This document shows, piece after piece, positions 25,578-33,904 of a stretch of 64,000 nt of DNA. Position 1 is the stretch's first letter. Each line of letters opens with the position of its first letter. The position numbers were made by a program, and so were the translations under genes. Source of the stretch: Desulfovibrio sp. (GTDB lineage Bacteria; Desulfobacterota; Desulfovibrionia; Desulfovibrionales; Desulfovibrionaceae); assembly GCA_030145055.1 (NCBI GenBank), contig JAQYWK010000002.1, positions 1 through 64,000 on the forward strand, read 5' to 3'. The notes below the pieces were generated by a model. It ran no database searches. It was given only the letters and a program-made list of their open reading frames with translations, and was not told where the DNA came from.

Positions 25578-26437
25578 TGAAGTCATTGGCTTTGCCTCCT
25601 ATGGAATACGAACAAGTACTGAATGAATGTCTTTCTGGAATTGGTTCAGTTGATTTAAGAAATCTCTACCAAAGTTTTATTACTGAGATTAGTGTGGCTG
25701 GTAACCAATATATGAGTGCAGCAAATTGTGGTGATTATACTGTACTTCCACAAACTATAGCTTCAAGAGGAACTGATCCTGTGGTTATTGGTTCTATTTG
25801 TAAAAGTCATTTTATAAAATTATACGAAAATTATCTTCGAAATAGCAAGAAACCTGCTAGGGCTATCTATGATAGAATTCTTGTATCAAGTAATGGTAAA
25901 TGCCCATATTGCGGTGGGATTGGGCACACTTCTACATTAGATCATTATCTTCCTAAGGCTAATTATCCTCAATTTTCTGTACTTCCTATCAATTTACTGC
26001 CTTGCTGCAAAGATTGTAATACAGGAAAAGGTAATCTTGTTGCCACAGCTGTTGAAGATCAAAGCCTTCATCCATATTTTGAACAAAACCATTTTTTTAA
26101 TGAAATATGGGTTTCAGCAAATGTCATACATGGTGATCCTATTGGTTTTGAATATTTTGTTTCCCCGCCTGCTCATTGGAGTTTAATAGATAAAAGAAGA
26201 GTTGTTGCACATTTTAATGATTTTGATCTTTCAAGGAGATTTAGCCTAGAAGCTGGTGTTGGTGTAGGCGAGCCTAAAAGGTTACGTAGAGGATATTTTA
26301 AAAATTTTTCGCCAGAGGTTTTTCAGCAAATCCTTTGCGATGGAGCTGAAAATTCTGATTTTCTTTTGAATGGGTGGAACCGGACAATGTATCGCGCTTT
26401 GTCAAATGATGATTGGTTTTTAAATCAAGAATTTTGA
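25577..26437 (+). CDS. HNH endonuclease of a Septu-like (PtuB) pair
   Basis: The 286-aa protein has an HNH domain near residues 112-152: CPYCGG, then LDHYLPKANYPQFSVLPINL (His of DH, Asn of NL), then CKDCNTGKGN. Four cysteines hold a structural zinc and DH is the catalytic histidine. This arrangement is that of PtuB. It is translationally coupled to the upstream ATPase. In Septu the ATPase controls the nuclease, which cleaves nucleic acid on infection; applied here by homology. It is a little longer than typical PtuB. Confidence 0.8.
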   Translation: MKSLALPPMEYEQVLNECLSGIGSVDLRNLYQSFITEISVAGNQYMSAANCGDYTVLPQTIASRGTDPVVIGSICKSHFIKLYENYLRNSKKPARAIYDRILVSSNGKCPYCGGIGHTSTLDHYLPKANYPQFSVLPINLLPCCKDCNTGKGNLVATAVEDQSLHPYFEQNHFFNEIWVSANVIHGDPIGFEYFVSPPAHWSLIDKRRVVAHFNDFDLSRRFSLEAGVGVGEPKRLRRGYFKNFSPEVFQQILCDGAENSDFLLNGWNRTMYRALSNDDWFLNQEF

Positions 26438-26574
26438 GATAAGCCTATGATGAAATAATCTTCGGTATATTTTCTGTTCAATGGTTCTAAGTTGAAATTA
26501 AACCCCAAACTCTTTCGGTGAAAGGGTATGGGATTTTGTATGTATTATTTAAGTAATACATTAGAATGTTAAAC

Positions 26575-26630
26575 AAGAAGCGAGAACCCCTATATGACAT
26601 TTCCACCCCACTTATAGGTTCTCGCTTCTT
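26575..26630. terminator. Long bidirectional terminator
   Basis: A 14-bp arm AAGAAGCGAGAACC pairs with GGTTCTCGCTTCTT across an ~28-base loop that also pairs in part (CCTATA/TATAGG). It ends the Septu-like operon from the left and the leftward relic from the right. Confidence 0.75.
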
Positions 26631-26837
26631 TATTTCATGCGCATGAGTCTTGCATACCTGTAGAAGCTTTTGTTTTTACATACTTCTGTATGAAACGTGC
26701 TTCGCTGATCTCCAGTATGCACTTTTCTCGGGTAAACTGGGTGGATTTCGGCTTTCTGCTCGTCTGTTAAAAGTTCAGTTTCCCACGCATTTTCAAAAGT
26801 GCTTTCAAGAGCATAAATACCTCCAAAAGCTATTTTC
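26630..26837 (-). pseudogene. Small leftward coding relic
   Basis: The minus strand is open from 26837 to the stop at 26630. It has good protein character (GGIYALESTFENAWETELL...QKAEIHPVYPRKVHTG...RLMRMK) but no start codon. A GGAGG-N5-ATG signal at 26814 is present in the wrong frame, giving only 15 residues. This suggests a frameshift near the start of a once intact ~65-aa gene. The rightward 77-aa ORF over it is a shadow. Confidence 0.45.
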
Positions 26838-26937
26838 TAAACATTTTAAATTTAAGTTACATTTTCCTGTTGTCAATATGTGAACATATTTTTTTTATAA
26901 CTAGCATTTAGCTATGTAAATTGATTTGCATCTTTTA

Positions 26938-26964
26938 AAGCCCCGCTAAAGTGGGGCTTTACTA
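26938..26964 (+). terminator. Terminator-like hairpin upstream of the 64-aa gene
   Basis: AAGCCCCGC/GTGGGGCTT with a TAAA loop, followed by T-rich sequence; isolates the next cargo pair from upstream transcription. Confidence 0.8.
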
Positions 26965-27037
26965 TTTGGCGTGCTTGTCAATCGCGAGTGAGTGTGTTTA
27001 TTATTTTAAATAAATTTATATCTTGTGAGGTTCTACA

Positions 27038-27232
27038 ATGGACTCTTTAGTTGAATGGTTAAAGATTGGTCTTAGTGGTTATATTTTAGTTGCTTTGGGG
27101 TGGGTTTTTGCTTTCTTGGCTTGGCTTTTTTTTAGGAATAAAAAAAAATCCTCGATGACTCAAAAGGCAGGTAATAAATCAACACAATATCAATCAGGCG
27201 GTGATATGCACATAGGTAAAAAAGATGATTAA
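27038..27232 (+). CDS. Small single-pass membrane protein of cargo pair
   Basis: The 64-aa protein has one membrane helix (about residues 12-32, GYILVALGWVFAFLAWLFF) followed by a basic stop-transfer (RNKKKSS). Its C-terminal tail ends QYQSGGDMHIGKKDD. The ATG at 27038 has TGTGAGG upstream. It overlaps the next gene by eight bases. The tail motif QxxGGD recurs near the N-terminus of the partner protein. A membrane-anchored effector or anchor is a reasonable guess; unproven. Confidence 0.6.
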   Translation: MDSLVEWLKIGLSGYILVALGWVFAFLAWLFFRNKKKSSMTQKAGNKSTQYQSGGDMHIGKKDD

Positions 27233-28301
27233 TGATGATATTATGAAGCAGGAAGGTGGAGACGGGGTGGAGCAGTATTTATCTAAGTCAGGAATGACTA
27301 TTGATAAGAGTATTCATATGCATGGCCCGGATGCTGTTCAAGTTTTAAATTTAGCTCAAAAAGTGTTTGACTTAAATTACCCTAAACTGCTTGATGATGC
27401 AGCAAAACTGTCTGAGAAGCGCGCTGTCAAATTATTTTGTGATTTGTTAAATTATCCAAATATAGACATTGAAAATTTAAAAAAGAAGCTAGCTGAGCCC
27501 GCAATGCAGATTTCGGTTTTCGAAGCACAAAAACAGTATGCAAAGACAGGTGATGATGATTTAGAAACCCTTTTAGTTGAAATCCTATCTCAAAGGGCAA
27601 ATGCTGAAGAAAGAAGTCTTGAACAGATTGTTTTAGATGAAGCGATTAATGTTACATCTAAATTAACTCGTGGGCAGATTGCAATTTTAACACTAATATT
27701 TGCTATTACTAGAATAAGGCGTTTAGACGACGACAATGTTGAAAAATTAAAGAATTCTATAAATAATAATATTTTGATTTTTTTAGATGAAGTTGCTGGT
27801 GATAAATCATGTTATGAACATCTTGAATATGCGAGCTGTGTTTCGATTATGACAGGGGCTAATCATAAGAATGTTGAAGAAATATTTAGGCTAATTTATC
27901 CGGGATTGTTTTCTAATGGTTTTACAGAAGAACGACTTTTAGCAGAAATAGGTTGCGTGGATGAAATTAAATTTATTATTAGCAAGTCGTTGCATTTTGA
28001 TGATAAATTGCAATTTATGGTAATGACTGAGGATGTTTTAAGAGTAGAGTTAAAGTTAAAAAAGGTCTCTGAAGAAAAAATTAATAAGTGTTGTGAACTT
28101 TTTAAATCAACTCTTATGAATAATATTCAAGCTAAAAAAGCATTAATTGATATTAATTCAAATATGGATAAATTGTTTGAATTATGGAAAAATACTCAAT
28201 TGCGTCAGTTACGATTATCTTCCGTTGGTATTGCTATTGCCCATACAAATTATGTGCAAAAAACAGGTGTTAAATCTGACCTGTCTACTTGGATAAAATG
28301 A
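27225..28301 (+). CDS. 358-aa cargo protein, possibly LPO_1073/Vpar_1526-like
   Basis: Starts at ATG 27225 or 27243 (MKQEGGDGVEQYL). After the QEGGD segment comes a short beta stretch (TIDKSIHMHG). The remaining ~310 residues are mostly helical (QVLNLAQKVFDLNYPKLLDD; LSEKRAVKLFCDLL), with no catalytic motif I can name. The layout resembles proteins I recall under the NCBI name LPO_1073/Vpar_1526, but I cannot verify it. It is coupled to the 64-aa membrane protein, very AT-rich, and placed in the phage cargo slot after a Septu-like pair, so a defence role is plausible. Confidence 0.55.
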   Translation: MINDDIMKQEGGDGVEQYLSKSGMTIDKSIHMHGPDAVQVLNLAQKVFDLNYPKLLDDAAKLSEKRAVKLFCDLLNYPNIDIENLKKKLAEPAMQISVFEAQKQYAKTGDDDLETLLVEILSQRANAEERSLEQIVLDEAINVTSKLTRGQIAILTLIFAITRIRRLDDDNVEKLKNSINNNILIFLDEVAGDKSCYEHLEYASCVSIMTGANHKNVEEIFRLIYPGLFSNGFTEERLLAEIGCVDEIKFIISKSLHFDDKLQFMVMTEDVLRVELKLKKVSEEKINKCCELFKSTLMNNIQAKKALIDINSNMDKLFELWKNTQLRQLRLSSVGIAIAHTNYVQKTGVKSDLSTWIK

Positions 28302-28349
28302 TCCAGTAAATTTTACTCCCCAGTAAACAACCCCATTCCAAAATAACCA

Positions 28350-28406
28350 CCTCGATTGTTATGATTGTCCCAACTTGAAGGACAACCATAATAATCGAGG
28401 TTTTTT
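28350..28406 (+). promoter_or_regulatory. 21-bp hairpin with T-run overlapping the gpW ribosome-binding site
   Basis: Left arm 28350-28370 pairs with right arm 28380-28400 (one G-U, one A-C), followed by six T at 28401-28406 and the gpW ATG at 28408. The right arm ends CGAGG, the only plausible ribosome-binding site for gpW. So the element looks like a terminator that also sequesters translation of the next gene. A diverged copy with compensating changes is at 57174-57230. Confidence 0.8.
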
Positions 28407-28407
28407 A

Positions 28408-28617
28408 ATGCTCCAGAAACGGCTGGACTCTCTAAATAAGGCAATCGAAGCAATTGAAGGCGGCGCACAGTCCTATACCTTGAATGGTCGGACTCTTACC
28501 CGTGGTTCTTTGCAGTCGCTTTATTCGGAGCGGGACAAAGTGGAAATGCGCCTTGCTTTTGCTGGTAACGGCGGCAAGGGGTTCATTGCCCGCGCTTCGT
28601 TTCGGGGGCGTAAATGA
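28408..28617 (+). CDS. gpW-like head-tail joining protein
   Basis: ATG at 28408 (MLQKRLDSLNKAIEAIEGG) is the expected start; the longer reading from 28375 would begin inside the hairpin. The 69-aa product matches the size and pattern of lambda gpW-type joining proteins: N-terminal helix, central SYTLNGRTLTRGSL, second helix LYSERDKVEMRL. It binds the portal after packaging. It overlaps the portal gene by four bases (ATGA). Confidence 0.8.
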   Translation: MLQKRLDSLNKAIEAIEGGAQSYTLNGRTLTRGSLQSLYSERDKVEMRLAFAGNGGKGFIARASFRGRK

Positions 28618-30077
28618 ACGTCTTTAAAGGCTGGACTTCCTTTGTTGCTCAGTGTGTCGGTGCAGTCTCGCCGGATGCTGCTGCAAGCTGGTGTCGTAGC
28701 CGTGCGAATCTTTCTGCTTACTCTGCGGCTTCCCGTCGTGGTCCCAATTCTAATTGGCGACCAACCAACCGCAGTGCCGATAACCTTTCTAGGCATGAAC
28801 ATGCTTTGATTGTGGCCCGTGCGCGTGATCTGGTTCGCAACTCTACTCATGTTTCCGGTGCGCTGGAACGCATAGCAAACAACGTTATCTATACCGGAAT
28901 CAAACCGCAGGCCGCACAGCTCAATGCTGATGGCGATCTTGACCACGTCTTTAACCGTAAAATCGAACAGCACTGGAAAGACTGGGCGGAATCGGACGAA
29001 GTTGGTTTTGAAGATATTCAGCGTTTGATTATGAACCACCTTTGGCAGGATGGAGAATGTCTTCTCCGTTTTTATCCTGATCCCGATTTACTTGATCTTG
29101 GTATTGCTCCTTTGGGCGTTGAACTTCTGGAATGCGACCACTTGGACAGCTCAGTTGATGGCCCTTTAGAGGGTGGCGGCTATGCCATGCGAGGCGTTGA
29201 ATTCAACCGTAAAGGGCATCCTGTCGCTTATCATTTATTCAGCGAACACCCCGGTGATATGCGCCGATTGATGAGCCGTGAATCTGTCCGTGTTTCTGCT
29301 CAGTGGGTGCGGCATATTTTCCGGCCTATCCGCTCCAGTCAGAACCGCGGCATTTCGTGGATGGCTCCGGTTGTTATGGAAATGCGCGATTTCAGCGAAT
29401 TTCAGGACTCGCACCGTATTGTTGCACGGCTGATGGCGGCTTTTGGATTCTTCGTTGAAACACCTTATGCCGAAATGGTTAATCCACTCGGCGGCGAAAT
29501 GGGTGATCAGTCCGAAGGCGTGGAAGGGTACATTCCCGACTACGTTGAACCGGGCCAGATTGTGACCTTGCCGCAAGGTACTAAAGTTCATGAAGCCCAG
29601 TTTACGCACCCCGGCCCGACTTATGAGCCGTATGTGAAAACGAGCTTGCGCGGCAGTTCTACTGGTTTCGGCATGTCTTACGAAGCTTTTTCAAACGATT
29701 ATTCAGATGCCTCTTTTGCGTCCGCTCGTTCCGCCACTCTGGAAGAACGGCGCGGCTATCGCGTTCAACAAAATCTTCTGGGTCGCAAGGGTGTTATGCC
29801 CACTTGGAAAATGTTCTGCCGGATGCTCTGGCTGGGCGGGCTTGAACCTTTGATGACTAGTCCGGTTGTTCCGGCAAGTTGTCAGTTCCCCGGTTGGCCT
29901 TGGGTTGATCCTATGAAAGATGCCAAGTCCGCAGACCTCATGCTCCGCATGGGCTGTACTACCCGCCGCAAAATATGCGCGGAGCGGGGCGAAGATTACG
30001 ATGAAGTTGTTGAAGAGTTGGCGCGTGAAAATGAAGACATAAAGAAATGGCAAATGACGGAGAATAAAAGTGAATAA
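28614..30077 (+). CDS. Portal protein (lambda GpB family)
   Basis: The 487-aa protein has the GpB-family core: GALERIANNVIYTGIKPQ, WAESDEVGFEDIQRLI, the QDGECLLRF motif, LLECDHLD, HIFRPIRSSQNRGISWM and YEAFSNDYSDASFASAR. It forms the dodecameric DNA channel at the capsid vertex. Length is slightly shorter than lambda B. It overlaps the next gene by eight bases. No sign of damage. Confidence 0.94.
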   Translation: MNVFKGWTSFVAQCVGAVSPDAAASWCRSRANLSAYSAASRRGPNSNWRPTNRSADNLSRHEHALIVARARDLVRNSTHVSGALERIANNVIYTGIKPQAAQLNADGDLDHVFNRKIEQHWKDWAESDEVGFEDIQRLIMNHLWQDGECLLRFYPDPDLLDLGIAPLGVELLECDHLDSSVDGPLEGGGYAMRGVEFNRKGHPVAYHLFSEHPGDMRRLMSRESVRVSAQWVRHIFRPIRSSQNRGISWMAPVVMEMRDFSEFQDSHRIVARLMAAFGFFVETPYAEMVNPLGGEMGDQSEGVEGYIPDYVEPGQIVTLPQGTKVHEAQFTHPGPTYEPYVKTSLRGSSTGFGMSYEAFSNDYSDASFASARSATLEERRGYRVQQNLLGRKGVMPTWKMFCRMLWLGGLEPLMTSPVVPASCQFPGWPWVDPMKDAKSADLMLRMGCTTRRKICAERGEDYDEVVEELARENEDIKKWQMTENKSE

Positions 30078-32157
30078 AATTTTCCCATTGAACCTTGCAG
30101 AAAGTGAGAATGCACCACTGCAACTAACTGCGGGTCTGAACCTATCAGAACAGGAAGAAGGCAAGCCGCGCCGCTTTCATATTGTCGGTTACACCGGATC
30201 AATTGTTCAGCGTTGTTTCATGCGTTTTGTCATTGAGCTTTCCGGCATCCGTACAGAAAAGCGCATTCCTATTCTTGAAGAGCATGATCCTAAAAAGAAG
30301 ATCGGCATTGCTGATTCTATTAAGCTGGAAGAATCCGGCTTGGTGCTGGAAGGGTTCTTTCTGGATACGGACGATGCCAAGGAAGTCATTAAACTCTCTG
30401 ACCAGAAATTTCCGTGGCAAGCATCCATAGGGGTGTGGCCTGAAGCTGTTGAAGAAGTAAAAGCAGGTGCAACCGTTACCGTTAACGGTGAAGAGCTTGT
30501 TGGACCTTTATATGTGTGGCGCAAGTCGTTTGTGCGTGAAACTTCCTTCTGCGTTCTTGGCGCGGATGGAGATACCGAGGCCGTGGCGATGAATGAACGG
30601 CCTAAACCTAAACCGGAGGAATCAGTCATGAAGAAATGGTTGAAACTTTTCCTGCGGGCTAATGGCCTTGAAATTGTCACTGAGGACTCTGCCCGCACCT
30701 TATTAAAAGAAATGGGACTAGATTACGAAGCCCTGAATAACCTTGAAGATGCACCTGCATGGTTGAGCGCGGTTGATGCTCCGAAAGTAGACCCCGCACA
30801 AGCTCAAACCCCGCAAGCACCTGCGAATCAAGGTGCTATGCCTCAACCACCGCTAGTTAACGAACAGGAAGTTGCCCTCGCGGAACGCCAGCGCATTAAT
30901 TTTATTGATGATCAGGTTACCATGTTCGGGCTGTCTGCGGATTTCCGCAAAAAGCTGGTTGATGGAGGCAGAGGGGCGAGTGATTTGAATAAGCTGATCC
31001 TGTCGGAACTAAGTTCCCAGCATCAGCCTCTTGCACCTTCTGGTCATATTTTTGCCGGACGTACTGAGGGTGAAAAGCTTCATGATGCCGCTGTATCCGG
31101 AATGCTTTTCCGCGCTGGAATAAGGGAAGATAAACCCGCGCCGGGTTATGAAGATTTCAGAGTGATGCGTCTTACTGATCTAGCAAGGGATATTCTGGAA
31201 AGAAGCGGCGTTTCAACTCGTGGAATGTCTCAGTCAAAACTTGCATCGCAGGTTCTTAGACCTCAGCAATTCGGAGCATCCACAAGTGATTTTCCGTCAA
31301 TCTTTGCGGCAATAACTAATAAAGTGTTGCTCAAAGCTTATGCAGAAGCTCCGGCAACATGGCGGCCTTGGGTAAACATCATTCCCGCCAATGATTTTAA
31401 AGAAATTCACGGCGTGAGTTTGTCCGAAGCTCCTGATCTAGAACTTATCAACGAACACGGTGAATACTCGACCGGATCATTCAAGGATTCCATGGAAAGC
31501 TACCGCATTGCCCGTTACGGCAAAAACGTGCGCCTTACCCGTGAAATGCTGGTCAATGATGATTTGCGAGTCTTCACCCGTATTCCGCAACTGTTCGGTA
31601 ATGCTTCGGCCCGCAAGGTTGCAGATATTGTTTATGGCTTGCTGCTTTCCAATCCAAAAATGAGCGACAATTACAATCTGTTCCATGCAAAGCATAACAA
31701 CCTTGAAGCCACTGTTAAGGGGCGTGTTTCTGCGGCAACTTTGAATGCTGGTCGTAAGTCTATGCGTATGCAGAAAGGACCAAATGGGGCGCGCCTTGAT
31801 TTACGTCCGCGCTTCCTACTGACTCCAGTCGCACAGGAAACCGAAGCAGAAGTGCTTATCCGCTCTGCGGCTCTGCCAGATGCAAATATGTCTTCCGGAG
31901 TTCACAATCCTTGGGCCGGAAAGCTCCAGCCCATTTCCGAACCACGTCTTGATGATTTTGATGTCGATGCACATTACCTGATTGGTGATCCTGCACAGGT
32001 GGATACTATTGAAGTGGCATTCCTTGACGGTATTGAATCCCCATTTGTTGATGAAGAACCTGATTTTGATTCAGACGGCCTTAAAATAAAGGTTCGTCTC
32101 GAAGCTGGTGCAGGGCTTATGGATCATCGCGGATTCCAGAAGAACCTCGGTAAATAA
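30070..32157 (+). CDS. Prohead protease / major capsid fusion protein
   Basis: One 695-aa polypeptide carries an N-terminal prohead-protease-like domain (about 30-190). Catalytic-type His lies in LEEHDPKK and Ser in WQASIGV, the pattern of assemblin-fold proteases. A Pro/Gln/Ala-rich linker follows (about 240-275). The C-terminal major capsid domain (about 380-695) includes WRPWVNIIPANDFKEIH, RIARYGKNVRLTREM and LIGDPAQVDTIEV. The protease would cleave itself away during maturation, the linker/delta region serving as scaffold. Fusions of this type are known in some phages. In lambda the two are separate genes. Confidence 0.9.
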   Translation: MNKIFPLNLAESENAPLQLTAGLNLSEQEEGKPRRFHIVGYTGSIVQRCFMRFVIELSGIRTEKRIPILEEHDPKKKIGIADSIKLEESGLVLEGFFLDTDDAKEVIKLSDQKFPWQASIGVWPEAVEEVKAGATVTVNGEELVGPLYVWRKSFVRETSFCVLGADGDTEAVAMNERPKPKPEESVMKKWLKLFLRANGLEIVTEDSARTLLKEMGLDYEALNNLEDAPAWLSAVDAPKVDPAQAQTPQAPANQGAMPQPPLVNEQEVALAERQRINFIDDQVTMFGLSADFRKKLVDGGRGASDLNKLILSELSSQHQPLAPSGHIFAGRTEGEKLHDAAVSGMLFRAGIREDKPAPGYEDFRVMRLTDLARDILERSGVSTRGMSQSKLASQVLRPQQFGASTSDFPSIFAAITNKVLLKAYAEAPATWRPWVNIIPANDFKEIHGVSLSEAPDLELINEHGEYSTGSFKDSMESYRIARYGKNVRLTREMLVNDDLRVFTRIPQLFGNASARKVADIVYGLLLSNPKMSDNYNLFHAKHNNLEATVKGRVSAATLNAGRKSMRMQKGPNGARLDLRPRFLLTPVAQETEAEVLIRSAALPDANMSSGVHNPWAGKLQPISEPRLDDFDVDAHYLIGDPAQVDTIEVAFLDGIESPFVDEEPDFDSDGLKIKVRLEAGAGLMDHRGFQKNLGK

Positions 32158-32168
32158 GGAGAATTAGC

Positions 32169-32495
32169 ATGGCTAGTAATCACGTTCAGACTGGTAAAAA
32201 TATGACATGGACAAACAGCACCGGAGCGGATGTTCTGTCTGGTTCTCCGGTTCCTGTCGGGGTGTTCGTGGGTGTCGCGCTTGTAGATATCCCCGATGGT
32301 GCAACTGGTGAACTTGCAACGGAAGAGGTTTGGGAGTTTCCAAAGGTCGCCGGGGAAATCTTGCAAGGGACAGTTGTTTACCTTGATGGAGATGGAGCTA
32401 TCACGGTTTTGGTACCCGATAACGTAAGGGCTGGAATCGCTTTCGCTACTGCGGCTGATGTTGATGAAACTGTTCGGGTGAAGCTTAACGCTTAA
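32169..32495 (+). CDS. Capsid decoration protein (DUF2190 type)
   Basis: The 108-aa protein is a small beta-rich protein with the DUF2190 pattern (MTWTNSTGADVLSGSPVPVG, LVDIPDGATGELATEEVWEF, LQGTVVYLDGDGAITV). Such proteins trimerise on the capsid surface and stabilise it, as lambda gpD does. ATG follows AAGGAGAA, 11 bases after the capsid stop. Confidence 0.85.
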   Translation: MASNHVQTGKNMTWTNSTGADVLSGSPVPVGVFVGVALVDIPDGATGELATEEVWEFPKVAGEILQGTVVYLDGDGAITVLVPDNVRAGIAFATAADVDETVRVKLNA

Positions 32496-32557
32496 TACTA
32501 TTCAGGTTCGGTTCCGTCTTATCGGGGCCGAACCTGAAAGAAATATTAGAGACAGAT

Positions 32558-33166
32558 ATGAACCAACTTTTCGACAATATTACAATCAAAGCTTGCCTTG
32601 CTGTCGGGTGTTCTGCGGCCTCATGGCTTTTAGGTGGATTCGATAAAGCGTTACTTGCTTTGGTTGTTCTCTATCTGTCTGACTTTGCTCTTGGACTGGG
32701 CAGGGCATTGCAAAACGGTTCATATAGCAGTGCAAAATTCAGGCATGGCGTAAGCAAATTTGTGGTCTATGCCGTGGCAATCATCATGGCAAATATGCTT
32801 GATGTCACACTTGATGAATCTCTGCCCTCGGTTTGTGCATATGTTCGCGAATTCTTGGTTATGTATTTGGCTTCTAATGAATTTTTAAGCGTGGCTGTGC
32901 ATCTAGCTGAAATGGATGTGCATGTGATTCCGCGTAAACTTACAGACAGGATCAAGTCCTTCAGGGATGAATTTGATCCGATTCAAGACAGGAGTCGTTA
33001 TGGAACGTCAGGTAGATATGGTGGTGGTTCACTGCTCGGACTCAAAATGGGGGGACGCGGCAGTAATCGACCAGTGGCACAAGGAGAGGAATTGGAGCGG
33101 GATCGGGTACCACGGGGTGTTTCTGAACGGCCACCGCACAAGCCGCGCAGAGTACAACCCAGATGA
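32558..33166 (+). CDS. Holin-like membrane protein
   Basis: The 202-aa protein has two or three membrane segments (about 12-48, 68-86, 90-115), with LYLSDFALGLGRALQNGSYSS between them. This pattern is seen in the toxin-secretion/phage-lysis holin family. It would time inner-membrane disruption. Its last 55 residues are Gly/Arg-rich and are read through the amidase gene 5' end in another frame, an overlap of 167 bases. The conserved part ends before the overlap. Confidence 0.75.
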   Translation: MNQLFDNITIKACLAVGCSAASWLLGGFDKALLALVVLYLSDFALGLGRALQNGSYSSAKFRHGVSKFVVYAVAIIMANMLDVTLDESLPSVCAYVREFLVMYLASNEFLSVAVHLAEMDVHVIPRKLTDRIKSFRDEFDPIQDRSRYGTSGRYGGGSLLGLKMGGRGSNRPVAQGEELERDRVPRGVSERPPHKPRRVQPR

Positions 33167-33440
33167 AGATGGTGTTCTGGAATCAGGCCGTCCGATTGAT
33201 ACCGTTGGCGCACATTGCAGGGGCCATAATCGTCGATCTGTAGGTCTTTGTCTGATTGGTAAGGAAGAATTTACTGAAGCTCAAATGGAAGGACTCCTTC
33301 ATAACTTGGAAGAACTTCTCCGTCATTTCGGCCTCGATGCGGACGCTGTCTATGGTCATTACGAATTGGACGATCACAAGACTTGCCCGAATCTAGATAT
33401 GGACGAAATTAGGGAAAAGCTTTGGGAGCAAATGGCATGA
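33000..33440 (+). CDS. N-acetylmuramoyl-L-alanine amidase (endolysin)
   Basis: ATG at 33000 (MERQVDMVVVHCSD) follows AGGAG; an earlier in-frame start at 32967 is not used. The 146-aa enzyme has the amidase_2/T7-lysozyme zinc site: His in VVVHCSDS, His/Cys in GHYELDDHKTCPNLD, plus GYHGVFLNG and GAHCRGHNRRSVGLCL. It cleaves the amide between MurNAc and L-Ala. No signal peptide, so it relies on the overlapping holin. It is followed immediately by the i-spanin. Confidence 0.92.
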   Translation: MERQVDMVVVHCSDSKWGDAAVIDQWHKERNWSGIGYHGVFLNGHRTSRAEYNPDEDGVLESGRPIDTVGAHCRGHNRRSVGLCLIGKEEFTEAQMEGLLHNLEELLRHFGLDADAVYGHYELDDHKTCPNLDMDEIREKLWEQMA

Positions 33441-33904
33441 TCCCTGTTTCCCTAATTTTAGGATTCTTAGGCGGTGGCAAGGGCAAGCTCGTAATTGGGC
33501 TTGTCGCCGCCCTGATCCTGCTGGTTGTTATTGGTGGCATGTATGTGCGGATTCAGTCTTTGAAAACTGATGTTGCAAAGACTGAAAAAGCCAACGCTGA
33601 ACTTGAAGCTGACATAGCTGGTTACAAGCTGGAAATAAGGACCGGGGAAACTGAAATTACATTGCTTGAGCAAAGCCGCAATCAGTCTTCGCGAGTTGTT
33701 CAGAGTTTACAGGGGCAACTTGCAAAGGTTCAGGAATCAGCAAAATGGTTCCGCGTTCAAAGAGTTAAGGCTTTAAAGCTTTTGAATTCAGCTCGTAATT
33801 ACCCAGTAACCAATTCAACAGGAGTTATCAGTCATGAAAAGAGTTGTCTTGCTGCTGAGTTTATTAACAATGCTCTCGGCCTGCAATCAGAAGCGAACCA
33901 GTAA
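33437..33904 (+). CDS. Inner-membrane spanin (Rz-like)
   Basis: The start is taken at ATG 33437 (MIPVSLIL), overlapping the amidase stop (ATGA). The 155-aa protein has an N-terminal membrane segment (about 15-37) then a long coiled coil (TDVAKTEKANAELEADIAGY) ending near the C-terminus. This is the layout of i-spanins, which with a lipoprotein partner fuse inner and outer membranes at lysis. It overlaps the o-spanin gene by 71 bases in another frame. Confidence 0.8.
   Translation: MIPVSLILGFLGGGKGKLVIGLVAALILLVVIGGMYVRIQSLKTDVAKTEKANAELEADIAGYKLEIRTGETEITLLEQSRNQSSRVVQSLQGQLAKVQESAKWFRVQRVKALKLLNSARNYPVTNSTGVISHEKSCLAAEFINNALGLQSEANQ

Larger units (their letters stand above)
26438..27037. 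other. 600-base gap between cargo pairs
   Basis: Contains a decayed leftward ORF (26630-26837), its terminator (26575-26630) and a rightward terminator (26938-26960). The first 130 bases (26438-26570) and 26838-26935 hold nothing I can support. Confidence 0.5.

Noticed and set aside
24036-26570. Retron-associated Septu (as in Ec78)
   Set aside because: No reverse transcriptase gene and no msr/msd-like RNA upstream of the ATPase gene.
26650-26883. Rightward 77-aa ORF
   Set aside because: It is antisense to a better coding frame on the minus strand and has no ribosome-binding site.
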